Source: Angiostrongylus vasorum (taxonomy: Eukaryota; Nematoda; Chromadorea; Rhabditida; Metastrongylidae). From it: 64,000 nt of DNA. The notes beneath the pieces were generated by a model, which did not search any database, was not told where the DNA came from, and was given only the letters and a program-made list of their open reading frames with translations. The number at the start of each line of letters is the position of its first letter. The stretch's first letter is position 1. Below, one piece after another: positions 8,301 through 18,728 of this stretch. Location of the stretch: positions 558,001 to 622,000 of the forward strand of contig JADANN010000148.1 in the NCBI GenBank assembly GCA_018806985.1, read 5' to 3'. The position numbers and the translations under genes are program-made.

Positions 8301-11228
8301 TTTGAATGTTCTCGTCCATTAAGGCATGCACTTTTCTTCTTAGATGACGAAATCAACCGTTTTCGAGGATATGACGGAATCGAAACTTTCCAGGAAGGTG
8401 GTGATTGAACCTTCGACAAACGTCTTTGTTTTTTTTGTTAATTCTAGAGAGCTTTTTTGTCTTTGTTAATTCTAGAGAGCTGTTAAGAACTCGGTTCCTT
8501 CTTTTTGTGAGAAAAATTATCGCCATGTAAGTTGATGCAGTAGTTCAAGACGAAGGATGCTTAGAAGGCGTGATCGGACCTGGCATGACAATATCGACCG
8601 CAATAGCGGTAGATAGTGACAGTGCCTTTTCTTCACAAATGACAAGAATCTTCCTGAAATTTTCTCCATCTAAGAACATCACTTCATTCGGTGTGAGCTG
8701 CGGCTCCCGTAACGTCGTGAAGGTTTGGGCTTCAAGGCGACTGCTGTATTATAGTTGCAGGGCATCAAATAGGATCAATAATCTGTTCAATATTAATCCA
8801 TTGACTTCCTATGTCACATAAAATATGGTCGCGGCTCACCTGCTGTCTGTCCACTCATCGTGGTACACGTTATCCTTTATTATTGCTACGTTAGCCTTTT
8901 TTTTGCCTTAGCCAAAGTTTTGAGGTAGTCTGTTATATGGTTCTTCGGTGATCACAGTAGACAATTGCTGCTATTTGCGAATCAGGGGAAGATTTCTCTT
9001 CTCGACACTACTATGGTGACACGGCAATCACTTGATTGGTGATTCGTGGCCTCATTTTACTCGTAGTTCCTCTTGAGAACAGAAATCCCAAACGATTTTT
9101 GAGCTTACAAGACCCACTTTGGGACGAGATCCTTGTTGTACATCACAACTCAGCATCCAAAAAGCCCAACAACGATGCTATGGTGAGCTAGTGAACAGCA
9201 CGTCAACAGCATTTTAAAATAGCTCATTTTTTTGCATAACTCTCAACAGTACTTTCCGTCATACAAATTTAATAATTATAATTTTAATTGGCTCAAATAA
9301 TTATAGCTGGTCGGTTGGTGCATTCGTATTCGCGTTGGTTCTCACGTTTATTGATTGGATAGTTCTGCAACTTACAGTAACCATTGAGCCTGTTCCTGGT
9401 TGTGGTTCGTTTGGATGCTTCACGAATGAGGTACTGTACGAACTCCATCGTTTGCACATTCGTAGTTTCGATATAATTATCTCTTTCAGGTTTTCCGTGC
9501 ATATTGGGGTTTGTCTAATATGGTAGTGAACCTAATAGCTTGTCTCCTCACTTTGGTAATCATTTATCAACTCTTCAAAAAGTCCAGAGCAATCGCTGAT
9601 TTTGAGAGAAAAAAATCGAGCTAAAATCGACAGAAACGTAAGTTTCTTTTTACGATTGCGTATTTAATATGACTATGTATATATACATATACATACACAT
9701 ATACGTATACGTATAGTGGGTAGGTGTCGCAATGGTAATGATGTCGTTCATAGCAGGCACGGTGCTGGTTCAGACACCCATGGGACCACACGAAGCCTCT
9801 CGTTTCAGCAGGGGCGAAAATTTTGAACCAGACTTTTCTGGGATCAGTTCACTCGCTCCAATTCACGTAGAATTGTGAAATGACATAGAAATGATTACAT
9901 ATATATATCTATTTAAGTCAAAAGTGGTAAATAGGGAGTTTTTACTCTACTTACTTTTGACTCTGTCAACTAATTTCTTAGAAATCATGAAAGCACCTTT
10001 TCAAATTTCCAGACGTCCTATAGGATTTTCGGAACTTTCATAGGATGTGTTTAAGGCGAATCGCGTAGCCATCTATATTCTCCTTGTGTCGGCTACAATT
10101 GGCGTGGTACCAGGATGTTTAAATGGCGTTACAACAATAGTGAATTTACCGGTGAGATCTTTACCGCAGTATTTAATTTCTATAGTAATAAATGAAATGC
10201 CTTTTATCTGTGGTGACAAGTCGTAAGTTTTGCTGTTGAACCTGTGTGAAGAGCTCCTGTGGAGTTCCTATTATATTCCAAGTATTTTTGTCATTGATAA
10301 ACCAAAATAAGGTTCGTACTTCATTCGGCTGACGTTTCTGCACCTCTCCGTCTTCACAGCCGGATTGATCCGAGTCGATTGTCCACAGTTTTTTTATTCC
10401 ATATGTTGCTCTTCGTGATCGCATCGAGTAGAATCCAGAGAAAAAAAAACGAAGAAACGAAGGAATACATGTTAATAAGTCATGTAGAAGTTAAAGGGAA
10501 GTGGCTTTTCAAGTATTGTTATGCTCTGTGCAGTGGTTAATGACGCGGACTGGTGTAAGATGGATTGCTCGGAGAAGAACAAACGGCTATCAACGGGCAA
10601 TCAGTATCAACAGTCATCCTGCATTATAGAACACTGCCGAACGAGGTTGGTTCATTCGGTTGGTGTTCCATTAGATTAGATTCGACTTGATGCTATCTCG
10701 AAGACCAACAATGGAAGAAGGAACAACTGTGGGCGATCGAGTAGGAATCGAATGTGAGTAGTGCTGGGAACCGCACAGTAGACATGAAGATGGATCAAAT
10801 GGAAACAATAAAAAAAATAACAATATTCTCTCTCTAATTGGATCAAAGTTGTTATCATACTAATCGATTAAAAGGTCTATTACTGTGCATGCTCTGCTAG
10901 TTGCGTTAACAGTCCCGTCGGAGGAGATTGTAAATTCTCTTAAAATTCTAAATTAAAACCGCATTTTGACTTGAAGTTTCTAAATTCTGTCGAAGTCGAC
11001 GTGTTAGATGCTTTACTTCAGGTGCTCAGTGAGGTGTCATTCTTTGTCGGAACAAGTGCAACATTGTCCGGCCTTTCACATGCATTCATCTTTGGAATAG
11101 CTCACCGTGATATTAAATATACAATTTTAAATAAAATATTTAAACAAGGACCAGTGCCACCGCCGATACGAATGGAAGCGACTAGCCGTATTGCAGTGTC
11201 TTTTAACCAAAAGCAAGTGCCGATATAG
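2169..11228 (+). CDS. Srbc-type serpentine chemoreceptor, six exons, with one frameshift
   Basis: A seven-transmembrane receptor of the nematode serpentine type, best fit class bc (Srbc), a plasma-membrane chemosensory GPCR. Proposed exons are 2169-2394, 6589-6745, 9307-9430, 9490-9637, 10044-10151 and 11022-11228. They give about 322 residues, the usual length of the family. Splice phases (1, 2, 0, 0, 0) match at every junction. TM1-2 are in exon 1, TM3 with the FDRVMALYFPV motif (DRY equivalent) in exon 2, TM4 and GCFTNE in exon 3, TM5 with YWGLSNM in exon 4, TM6 with VPGCLNG in exon 5, and TM7 with HAFIFGIAHRD in exon 6. Exon 4 is 148 bases with phase 0 at both ends. A run of seven A's at 9609-9615 puts TAA in frame, and removing one A restores KNRAKIDRN up to the donor. 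It is therefore either a young pseudogene or a homopolymer sequencing error. Upstream ATG 2136 is in frame; 2169 is preferred because it follows a possible trans-splice site. The class assignment is by recall of motifs. Confidence 0.75.
2395..4034. other. first part of receptor intron 1, nothing recognised
   Basis: AT-rich intron sequence with short chance frames (2860-3108, 3344-3574). No repeat family of this window was matched. Confidence 0.45.
4035..4335 (-). mobile_element. RTE-type LINE fragment, C-terminal end of reverse transcriptase
   Basis: Minus-strand translation reads IRDVILYAKPSEISWTEHVM, CMNDNRLTTAVIEWIPRGVK and RAARR. This matches the C-terminal region that follows the RT domain in the RTE family seen better at 20240-20580, where the same region reads GHVMSMNDKRWIRAVSDW. 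Stops and frameshifts are present. It is an old 5'-truncated piece inside intron 1 of the receptor. Confidence 0.6.
4455..4490 (-). ncRNA. hammerhead-like ribozyme motif, intact core
   Basis: On the minus strand: GGCT, CTGAGGA, A, hairpin GGCG-AAGT-CGCC, GAAAC, GTC, AGCC. GGCT pairs with AGCC as stem I, CTGANGA and GAAA are the conserved core, and cleavage would follow GTC. Stem III is only the C-G and A-U pairs with no loop, as in the minimal dimer-acting hammerheads reported in PLE flanking repeats. One extra A lies between CTGAGGA and stem II. Activity is unproven. Confidence 0.65.
6303..6337 (+). ncRNA. decayed hammerhead-like motif in right repeat of the PLE
   Basis: GGCTCTGAGGA is intact and AGCC is present 36 nt from the start. 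The 3' core reads AAGAAATC instead of GAAACGTC, so it should be dead. It is the inverted partner of the motif at 4455-4490. Confidence 0.5.
6589..6745 (+). CDS. chemoreceptor exon 2 (TM3)
   Basis: Acceptor CCTTTCAG lies just upstream. Encodes DVPLNYNPWVIVHLGG, then TM3 ending in AIAFDRVMALYFPVHYY. The donor is TA|GTCAGT, which leaves two bases that complete a Tyr codon with exon 3. Confidence 0.8.
7849..8145 (-). other. unidentified open frame, possible exon remnant
   Basis: 99 codons without a stop and without ATG, containing KLYEILATKKDTIPLELENL and LVHDDAGTGKLSRIYEFTEN. Upstream on the same strand (about 8757-8550) another open stretch reads LTPNEVMFLDGENFRKILVI. The residue composition looks protein-like, but I do not recognise the family. 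It could be a dead transposon or an exon of a nested gene on the opposite strand in intron 2 of the receptor. Confidence 0.3.
8434..8481. repeat. 20-bp direct repeat, two units
   Basis: TTTGTTAATTCTAGAGAGCT occurs at 8434-8453 and again at 8462-8481, a local tandem duplication with a 28-bp period. Confidence 0.8.
9307..9430 (+). CDS. chemoreceptor exon 3 (TM4 and extracellular loop 2)
   Basis: Acceptor ATTATAG at 9300-9306. Encodes WSVGAFVFALVLTFIDWIVL (TM4) and a Cys-containing loop, VPGCGSFGCFTNE. The donor is GAG|GTACTG at phase 0. Confidence 0.75.
9490..9637 (+). CDS. chemoreceptor exon 4 (TM5), contains frameshift
   Basis: Acceptor CTCTTTCAG; donor AAC|GTAAGT. Encodes VFRAYWGLSNMVVNLIACLL (TM5) and a basic loop. 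The length is 148, one base too many for phase 0 to phase 0. The A7 run after GAGAG gives a premature TAA, whereas six A's would read through to a typical Lys/Arg-rich third cytoplasmic loop. Confidence 0.75.
9714..9900 (+). repeat. SINE-like repeat, family D, in receptor intron 4
   Basis: Begins with a tRNA-like head: TGTCGCAATGG resembles a Pol III A box and GGTTCAGACACCC a B box, 46 bp apart. A non-tRNA body follows, then AT-rich sequence. It is flanked by TATAC/TATAT repeats. No second copy was seen in the window, so the family call rests on the promoter-like boxes alone. Confidence 0.45.
10044..10151 (+). CDS. chemoreceptor exon 5 (TM6)
   Basis: Acceptor CTTTCATAG; a second in-frame AG at 10055 would drop four residues. 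Encodes DVFKANRVAIYILLVSATIG and VVPGCLNGVTTIVNLP. The donor is CCG|GTGAGA. Confidence 0.75.
10290..10440 (-). repeat. PLE/foldback terminal-repeat remnant in receptor intron 5
   Basis: Similar in layout to the arm at 56500-56600: a CATTCGGCTGACG block, a decayed hammerhead-like core on the minus strand at 10327-10361 (GGCT, GTGAAGA, degenerate hairpin, GAAAC, GTC, AGCC), then a GATCCGAGTCGATTG block shared with 24545-24565 and 56930-56950 in reverse. Confidence 0.5.
10690..10815. repeat. fragment related to the arms of the 45691-47594 foldback
   Basis: The stretch GAATCGAATGTGAG, then AGTGCTG, CCGCACAGTAGAC and an A-rich tail, matches 45960-46025 in order and spacing. It lies in intron 5 of the receptor gene. 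Confidence 0.5.
11022..11228 (+). CDS. chemoreceptor exon 6 (TM7 and tail)
   Basis: Acceptor CTTTACTTCAG. Encodes VLSEVSFFVGTSATLSGLSH (TM7), then AFIFGIAHRDIKYTILNKIF and a short cytoplasmic tail ending at TAG 11226-11228. The frame is also open upstream to 10971, but the acceptor at 11021 fits best. Confidence 0.78.
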   Translation: MLSEVSFFVGTSATLSGLSHAFIFGIAHRDIKYTILNKIFKQGPVPPPIRMEATSRIAVSFNQKQVPI

Positions 11229-13195
11229 TGACAATTTAATGCCTGGATGACTCCGCTAGATTAAGCGATGACCGTAGGGCTACCCGACCATAGATATCCT
11301 AAATAAGGAAACGTGAGGCTACATTTGAAGAACTAAAGGGCAATAACCGGTTGAAGGTGCATTCCTCGTTTGAATGATTTTACCTACCAGCAGAATATTT
11401 TAAGTATTAACTGTTCCTTTTTTTGCAACTGTTAATTCATCACTTTTGATTACTCTAAAATGGTGTTCGTTAATCGAGAAGGTTAAAGAATCTTCTTCCT
11501 ACTATGAGGAGTTGCCATTTCGAAAACTGTAACTGATGTTATGTAAACTTCGCGTTTTCAATATGTGCTTTGGTACTGAGTGTTTATCCCAGCATCCAGT
11601 TTTATGGAATTGTGCCACCAGGTGATATCTCCTAGTTGAAACGAACATCATTCTCTGCAGTGTCTTACTCGCTGCACACATTCCTGTTGGAAACTTCTGC
11701 ATATGTCATTGAGGGTTCTCTCTACTTTCATTAGTCTCATATTTTAAATAAGTTTCCAATCTTAGTTGTCGAGCGTTGCACTGCGTTTTTATTCTTCATT
11801 GTTGAGCTTCTCTCGCATAACACATTTCCACTAAGCTATCATCTTACTCAGTGTTTTAATGCTTGGTACTTATGTTGTCACATGCATCCGTTCGTTGTCT
11901 GAGTAAAGCTTTATAACGATCTCGACCACAACGTGAACAAGTGTAAACAACAGCCCAGTACGTATTGATTTAAATGAAATTTGCTTCACATGTTACAATC
12001 TTTTACAAACAACATTTTTCAAGTCGGGAATGCTTGTAGACACTTTTGGAACAACCTAACACGAATATCTTCCACAGCAGTTAAACTCAGTGTTGACCTG
12101 CTTCGCATGATGTGTAGCACTTCTCAAGACGTTCACTATATTCCATTAATTCCTTACAACTACCAAAATCTCCATATTTTAGCGAACAAGTAGGATATGA
12201 TTAGATGGTGGCATTAGAAAGAGTAAGTTTTTTAAAGAGAGCTTAAGCAGAGCTTCATCTTAGAATCATTCGTTGAATTTTCTTTGAGCACAGTAGATTC
12301 TCCATCCATTATACGTCTGACTAACTGGATGAAAGGAGAACCGTTTATATCTAATCTGTGGATTTGAAAACGACCGCCATTCAATTTCTGGTCAGCAAGT
12401 CGTGGTTTCATTCTTTCAAATTATGGACCACGCTTACTATATGGAATGGGAGGACATTAAAAAAATGTACCCAATAGTAATCGACGTGTGTTACGAAATG
12501 GACCGCCGATGGTTGACATCGTCACTGCCTCGTTATGATAGGCCACCTGGTAAAATGGATACTCAATGCACATTTCATTAATTTTCAGTTCTAAAAGTAG
12601 GCAAAAATTTTTAATCATATTTATAAGAGAAATTGTTCAAGGATTGAAGCAGAAATGTGGGAGCCGATTTAGAATAAGGATAAATGGAAGTATAATAGAT
12701 ATTAGTAAATAGCAAACGGCCAAATCACAGAGATCAAGACTTTGGGTAGGAATGGAGGACAAGGTTGTGGTGTTCATCGACAACTAATGGTGGTTGGCCG
12801 CAGTCTGAAGTGCGAGATTTAGGCGGCAGAAGCGCATCATGCAAGCACCAAATAACTGGAGTCATACTCTATTAGAGTTGGCCTTGCTACGCCTTCGTTA
12901 TTAGCGGTTAAAGAGCGTGGAGCTGAAACAGTAGGTCTGAGTTAATCTGACGTTTAAACACAATTTCTCACAAAATCAAAAGCACTTAAGATTTCAATTA
13001 TACTGTTGAGCACATTGGCTACCAATGCTGACACCGCGAAGGGAAAAAAAAACGTTGAAATCGTCCGCAACTTAAACACGGCAAAGCTGGTCTTCTCGAC
13101 AAAAAACCATCAAATTTTCAAAGGCAATAGTTCTTATGCTGTTCAAAACACCACATATTTATAGAAGCGACTTTGTTTTGTCCATTTAGGGGCGC
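11229..13195. other. no gene recognised
   Basis: Intergenic AT-rich sequence downstream of the receptor. Only short chance frames were seen (11502-11702 minus, 11981-12193 plus). Confidence 0.45.
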
Positions 13196-13608
13196 AATAT
13201 TACTAGAACCTCCCAACGGTTTACCGCCTCATCGTGGCTGAGAGGTGTGCCTGGGTATCCGACTGCGATGAACAGCGAGGGATCCATCCCTTGGCAGGGT
13301 CTCTCAAGCTGAGAAGGAGTACTGCGTTTCCATCAGGAAGCCTAGCTAATAGTAAAACAATACCAAGATCCATCGTCGTCCTGGTATCAAAAAAATCGGA
13401 TGGTGCAAGTCTCCCTCTGATCCACAAGGGCGGCGACTGCCTGCGGTGGTAACGACCTGGGGCAGATTTTGCCCAGGCTGACCTCGGGTTTCCAGGGAAC
13501 CACGTTGGCTTAACCAGAAAATCTTCGAAAAATCGAGATTATGCTGCGGCCCGCACGACCAGTGAGGACGGCCATTCAAGTATCAAGTAAGGAGTAATAT
13601 TGCTAGAA
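13196..13608 (+). repeat. SINE-like family B, copy 1, with target-site duplication
   Basis: About 390-bp unit from CCCAACGGTTTACCGCCTC to a short-repeat tail (AAGTATCAAGTAA). It is flanked by AATATTACTAGAA (13196-13208) and AATATTGCTAGAA (13596-13608), a target-site duplication. TGGCTGAGAGG near the head fits the Pol III A-box consensus; no clear B box is seen. Other copies are at 50651-51090, 54346-54734 and 62951-63361. Open frames across it on both strands look like shadows. Confidence 0.75.
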
Positions 13609-14699
13609 TATGTTACATTTTTTCTAGACTTCATTTCCTGTTTTTCAGAATTTGGAAGGATTTATTGTTCAGTTATATAGCTAGAATATACCTATCATAT
13701 ATATCTATACTGTAATTGACAAATTTTTATGTTGTCAAATAAGTGCTGAGTAAAATTGTGATGAGACTTGAATTCCTTTGAAAGACAAACTGTATTGAAT
13801 TCCACTGGTGAGCGTATTCTTAGGGAATGAGCCATTGTCAAGAGTGTCTTCGATGCTTCGACGCCATCTGATCACGGAAAGCTCTCTCTAATATCAAGCC
13901 CCAGTGCTCAGGTAAAACTATTTCTGCGGCGGCTCACCATTGGCTACACCGTCGACGCTGCACATTCTCTTCAGCAGTGATAGTCTCTCCCCGAAAAATA
14001 ATCAGGTTCAAAAAGGTTTTTTTAAAAATTACTAATTGTGGGAAACAATTTTTTTACGAGCCATTCGTGACATTGTATCTGTGTTTGACAGGCGATCGAG
14101 TGAATATGAAAATTGCAATAAAAGTACTTTTGTAAAACACCGAAGCGGCGTGATCCCATTTTGGCTCACGTGGTTGTCCATGTGTTAACGAGGAATTGTC
14201 CACGGCTTAGCAAAGTATCGTTTCATTAGCATGTTGTTGGCGTGACAAAGGCAAAATCTTTTCTTTGATATCGCGAAAAAAACCGGGCCACTACGGTTCC
14301 AAGCCGTCCCTACGGGAACTTGTGATGCTTTGCGCATCCGATGAAGGTATGCCACATCGTTACATGGCTTGCTCTAGGATGGCAGCAATTTCCGGTTGTT
14401 TGATTGCTTATAATTGGATTTCCGGATGGAAATATCCAACTTGGCTGGAGAGCATGTTGCGTTGCGGAAAAACTGAATCAACGACCTATTGTCTTTTTAG
14501 AACAATAACGTACATTTTCGTTAATTTAAAGCAAAATAAAAAATAACAAGGTATTTTGAAGCGGCGTTTGGAAAGGTCAATCTCTCACGTAGCTGATCTG
14601 ACTGAGGATAGTGTTTGTTTATCAGAAAGTACATTGCACATGCCAGTTCGTCTCATAATTTCGTAGTTTTTTCTCCTTAAATTTCTATAGTTTTTTAAT
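13609..14699. other. no gene recognised; contains repeat E copy
   Basis: Contains a diverged repeat at 13940-14115 and a 93-codon + frame at 14265-14546 that I do not recognise and treat as chance. Confidence 0.35.
13940..14115. repeat. dispersed repeat E, copy 1
   Basis: Matches 20985-21160 in order, with CTGCACATTCTCTTCA, then AAAATAAT, a T-rich block and GAAAATTGCAATAAA against CTGCACACTCTCTTCA and GAAAAACTGCAATAAA. Strongly diverged; class unknown. Confidence 0.4.
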
Positions 14700-15265
14700 A
14701 GTTATTACTTACTTAATTCCTTGGATACTTGGACTGTCGTCTTCACCATTTGTGCGGACCGTAGCACATTTGCCACTCGCTTCTTTGCTTCGTATTCCTC
14801 GTCCATGGAGGTGGCTTTATTCTAGGATGGTGGCTGTTGAGAGTCTCATACCGTGATCTGTATACTGCAGCTGCAAGCACAGCTGATTAACATTGGTTAC
14901 GATCATGTCCGCCCAGTGTGTAGTGGCCATCCTCGGAGACGCAGTTATTTTCGTGCAGCCCACTCCACAGTTCTTTTTGTCCATCTATCGTCTGTTCTTT
15001 GATTCTCGCAGATGGAATAGCTTTTGAAGACCAGAACTTCGCACTTCGGCTGGATAATGAGTGTCCCGATTATGCTCTCTGTGAGAAGTACGCAGTTTTC
15101 TTGATGTAGTTGAAGTATCACCCCACTTCCTTCCATTATAATAGAGCACTGGGAGTGACCTTTGAATCGAAAACGTGAGTGCGGATTTTCGGGTTTTTCA
15201 GTTCGCTGGTGTCTTCTTTGAGATGCCGGAAAGAGGCCCAAGCTGCTCTCCTTCTTCTGTCTAAT
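14700..15265 (-). mobile_element. RTE-type LINE fragment, region after the RT domain
   Basis: Minus-strand frames read RRRRAAWASFRHLKEDTSEL, KNPKIRTHVFDSKVTPSALL, then TDDRWTKRTVEWAARK. This corresponds to the thumb/C-terminal region of an RTE-like protein, where relatives read RRRRAAW, RAHLF, and D-RWTRAV-W. Several stops and frameshifts are present. It is from a different subfamily to 19403-20581 and close to 42780-43090. Confidence 0.65.
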
Positions 15266-15961
15266 CTCTCCTTCGTATTGTTTTCCATTATTATTTTGGT
15301 AGATGAAAGAAATTTAGCAAATATTTAATTCTGGAACATTTATTGTCTTGTCCAACTGCTTACAACAATTTGGCAACTTCTTATGAAGAGATGTATTCTA
15401 TGGGTATTATATTTACTTTATGACTTGTACGGATTCACTCTTACTATTAAAATAACAATAACATAAGATGAGTTGTGCATTTCTTGGAACATCATTGCTT
15501 GATTGAAATAAACGTTAATTGTTTTTTATACTTGCTTGAGAGAAACAGGTTAAAGTCTCGAGAGTACTCATTACTCACTCCTGGAAAGACTTGTAACCAA
15601 TTACCATTTTTCCCATGCGTGTGTTCACGCGACTTTCAGTCGAGCTTTCCTATTACTGAATGATTCATCATGCCGGGCTAATAAAAAATTTTTATAGGGA
15701 CAAAACTCTAGAGAAATGAAATAGTGGTCGCCGAAATGATGTACGTATTTTTCCTACACTATGCGGGAACGCGTATAGCCCCGTTGGGTAGAGGTACTCT
15801 GCAACACTTGATTTTTTTTTCTGGATACGAGCTCTTTGGTAGTCAGTTAAATAAACTCTTCGAGAAGAACTGTGTTGGTTCTTGAGCACAGATTGACTCT
15901 GTTTTGTTTTTAGCTATATTTAATCTTTTATGACTAATTCAATGTTTCCGTGATGTGCCAC

Positions 15962-16306
15962 CTATAACGATATTCGGTTATACTCGCCAAACATTACTGT
16001 TTGACGTTCTTTCTGCTTTGGAACCTCCATGGATTCTAGAATTTTATAAAGAACTCCACCGAAGTAATAGGGAATCACTTGTGAAGTCGCTTTGAATGGA
16101 GAATAATGCAGCATTAGTGCTTCACAACTTTTCGAAACACTGTTGCCTTGGGTGTCAAACTGCAATGTACAGTAGCAAACTCTTCTGTCACTTCGCCATT
16201 CGGCAAACTCAGAAGCGCTAAGTATCCCTCCTGAAGTTGAGCTGAGGTATATCAATCTCATGAAAACTTTGGAGCGTTCATTGTAAAAATGGTAAACGCA
16301 TGCCAT
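15962..16306 (-). CDS. hypothetical protein, 114 codons
   Basis: Open from an ATG to TAG, with four internal Cys (CYC, a Cys near the start and a later one) and no transmembrane segment or signal peptide. Not recognised. It is long for chance at this base composition, but no splice sites or homologues support it. Confidence 0.25.
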   Translation of the reverse strand: MACVYHFYNERSKVFMRLIYLSSTSGGILSASEFAEWRSDRRVCYCTLQFDTQGNSVSKSCEALMLHYSPFKATSQVIPYYFGGVLYKILESMEVPKQKERQTVMFGEYNRISL

Positions 16307-16309
16307 TCA

Positions 16310-18044
16310 AAACGATTGCTGGAAGGACGAAAATTTTTTTTCCCAACGTGGAAATGTTAGTCAGTTGGAAATGCTCTGGTGGATGCTTGACATCATGTGG
16401 TTGTGTGCCGTTATATTAGTTGTTTGCTTAATTATGTGCATAATAGATGATCTGTCCTCACGCGTCAGACGCGTTGCAGAATCTACATTCTTTTCACTGT
16501 ATAGCAACCATCATTCATAGAATTGATCTGGTTACGAGCTGTACTTGGCTGCAGCTTGAAAATCTGCAGTGTTCTCTCCTCATTGAAGTTGCTCTATTGA
16601 ATGGTCTGGTCTATTTTCACTAGAAGATCCATATAGCAGTGCTCGGTACGTCCCTACGTCACCACGAACTGTGATCAGCCTTCGCATATCAAAGTGAAGT
16701 TTACTGACTTACGACTCTGCATAAACGAGTACGATAGCTGTGACGACAGCTAACTTGCGAGTGGTTTCTAGAGACCAATCATTAGAGAATGAAGTAGCAA
16801 TTTGAGTGTGTATAAATAACAAAGGATAGAGAAGATGAGTAGAAAGGAAAGAGTGAATCAATCCTTTATTCGATTACTGTACTATTATCTCACTATTATC
16901 TGTTCAATATGGTGCTGGTATCATCTGTATACCCTGTTCTTTCAAATTCACTGTTTGTTGTGAAAATGCTGGTAAAAGTTTTACTCGCCCTTGTGGCGCG
17001 CCAGAATGCTGGTTGAGCTCTAGGCCACGAACAATACAGCACGTTTTGTAGCAGGTTTTTTATTCCTAATGTTCTCAAGCGATACCTCGGCCACAAATGG
17101 CCGGATGGAAGGCGTCTAAATACTCAGTTTAGCTGGCTTTCTAAATGAATGACCCGAAGCTCTACGCTGTAATTCAACACTCAGGAACGCATGGCTATCA
17201 TGGGGCACCAAGCATTGGGTTTTTTCAGCAAACACAATTTTTCCGTCTATTTATATTTAACTCATGGTCAAATCTACTTAACACATAGTGTCCGAAATGT
17301 ATGTGCAATACACGTCTGTGATCAAAGTGTACGATGTGCACTGCGCCCAGTGCGCAGCATTTTGGTTGGCTCATTTTGTTACGTAGAATGTCTCTCCTAC
17401 TTCTCGTATTCATCCGATAACTTGTCACACACAGTTACTGCTCCAGAAGTGGCTCTTGAAAATGTATTCTCTACGCCTTGAAATTAACAAAAATCCTTTT
17501 TCGGACGAGTTCATTTGCCGACTAGAGACTGTTGCTGTTGAAGAGAGCATGCACTACAAAGAGTATGGCTAGTGTAAAGGCGCAGAAATGTCTCTACATG
17601 GACAGTGTTATTCGACATTAAGGAAGAGTTTCTGGGAACGACGAAACAATAAATCATTGATGAAACATGTTTTGAGTACCTCCAAGTTAATAGAGTATGC
17701 TTTTATCTATGTGCCTTAACACACACGACAACCCTTTTTTTCGGGAATGCCAAAAACCGTGAAGTCTTCAGTGAACTAAGCACGTAAAATGATCGTTTTT
17801 TAAAAAAAAATTCACTTTCAAAAACTTGACCGTAGGCCAGATCAAACCGCGATTGTCCTTTTAGGGGGCTCAAATGTCACTCATGGTACCACTGAGGCGT
17901 CGTTCTTCCTTTCTTTCAGTCACAGTCTCAGCTTAATTGGTTTTAATACCGATTTGTGCTTCTCAGATCAATCCCGTTAAAGGATGATTGGTGATGGCAC
18001 CGTTAGGGTAAAAAAGACTGGCTGAGAGAAAGGCAGAATGTGAG
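16310..18044. other. no gene or repeat recognised
   Basis: AT-rich intergenic DNA. The short frames at 16896-17096 and 17191-17481 overlap on opposite strands and look like chance. Confidence 0.4.
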
Positions 18045-18205
18045 CATCAGTGGTGCAGTGGCTAACAAGTGAGCACTCAAAAAGGGTAGTCGCGGTTTAA
18101 TCTCGCCTGGAATAAAATTTTTGCAAATATCTCAGCACCGTTGTGGTTGTATATAACATAATACCCTGCCGTGAAAAAAATAATAGGCAGCAGATAAAAG
18201 ATAAG
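18045..18205 (+). repeat. SINE-like family C, copy 1
   Basis: Head CAGTGGTGCAGTGGCTAACA (A-box-like) and GTCGCGGTTTAATCTCGCC (B-box-like), then a body with ATCTCAGCACCGTTGTGG and CCTGCCGTGAAAAAAATAAT, ending GGCAGCAGATAAAAG. Same family as 30963, 31478, 31779, 36925 and 55435. Confidence 0.65.
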
Positions 18206-18454
18206 TTTTCAACCGTTAGAGGACTTATGAGGTTGACAGCACCAGGAAATCGTAGAAGCGATTTTTGCTTTACCCTTCTATCCTATTATGAGCCGAGACA
18301 TGCTTGTTTAAAGGGATGACGGCTTTCACTCCAATTATTGACAACGCCATTGAATTGGTGGAGTTCTTTACACTTTTTGTCAAAGAATTCAGAATCCTTG
18401 TCCTACAAGTTTTGAATATTCTGGAATATGAGAGTATGTTATGGTTTTTGTTCT

Positions 18455-18728
18455 CTAGCGCTTGCAGCGCAGTGGCCGAAGATATCCTGCAATAAACGTG
18501 AGATCGATCCCTGCGCCCAGCCTTACCTATCCCTCCATCCCTCCGGGGTCGGCAAATTGGTACAGACTTGTTGGGGACGCAGCACTGGCTCGATAGATCG
18601 GTAAGCCACCGCGAGTCATTGTAAAGGCCAGAAATGCATTCAATCACGTTCAACAATGCATAATGAAGTCGAATGCATTGCGCATCCTTCAAGGATTGAT
18701 CAACGCCAAGAGCTTCATCCTTTTTATC
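18455..18728 (+). repeat. SINE-like family A, copy 1
   Basis: tRNA-derived head (GCAGCGCAGTGGCCGA as A box, GAGATCGATCCCTG as B box). The shared body contains GGGGTCGGCAAATTGGTA, CCACCGCGAGTCATTGTAAA and GGCCAGAAATGCATTCAATC, then TCAAGGATTGATCAACGCC and a tail of CATCCTTTTTAT repeats. Seven copies occur in the window. Confidence 0.75.

Larger units (their letters stand above)
6746..9306. other. receptor intron 2, with unexplained open stretches
   Basis: 2.5 kb with no recognised repeat. On the minus strand, frames are open at 8145-7849 and about 8757-8550 (see separate entry). On the + strand a hydrophobic open stretch lies at 7280-7414. A 20-bp direct repeat (TTTGTTAATTCTAGAGAGCT) is at 8434-8453 and 8462-8481. 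Confidence 0.4.

Noticed and set aside
18270..18692. 140-codon minus frame
   Set aside because: Mostly antisense of SINE family A copy 1.
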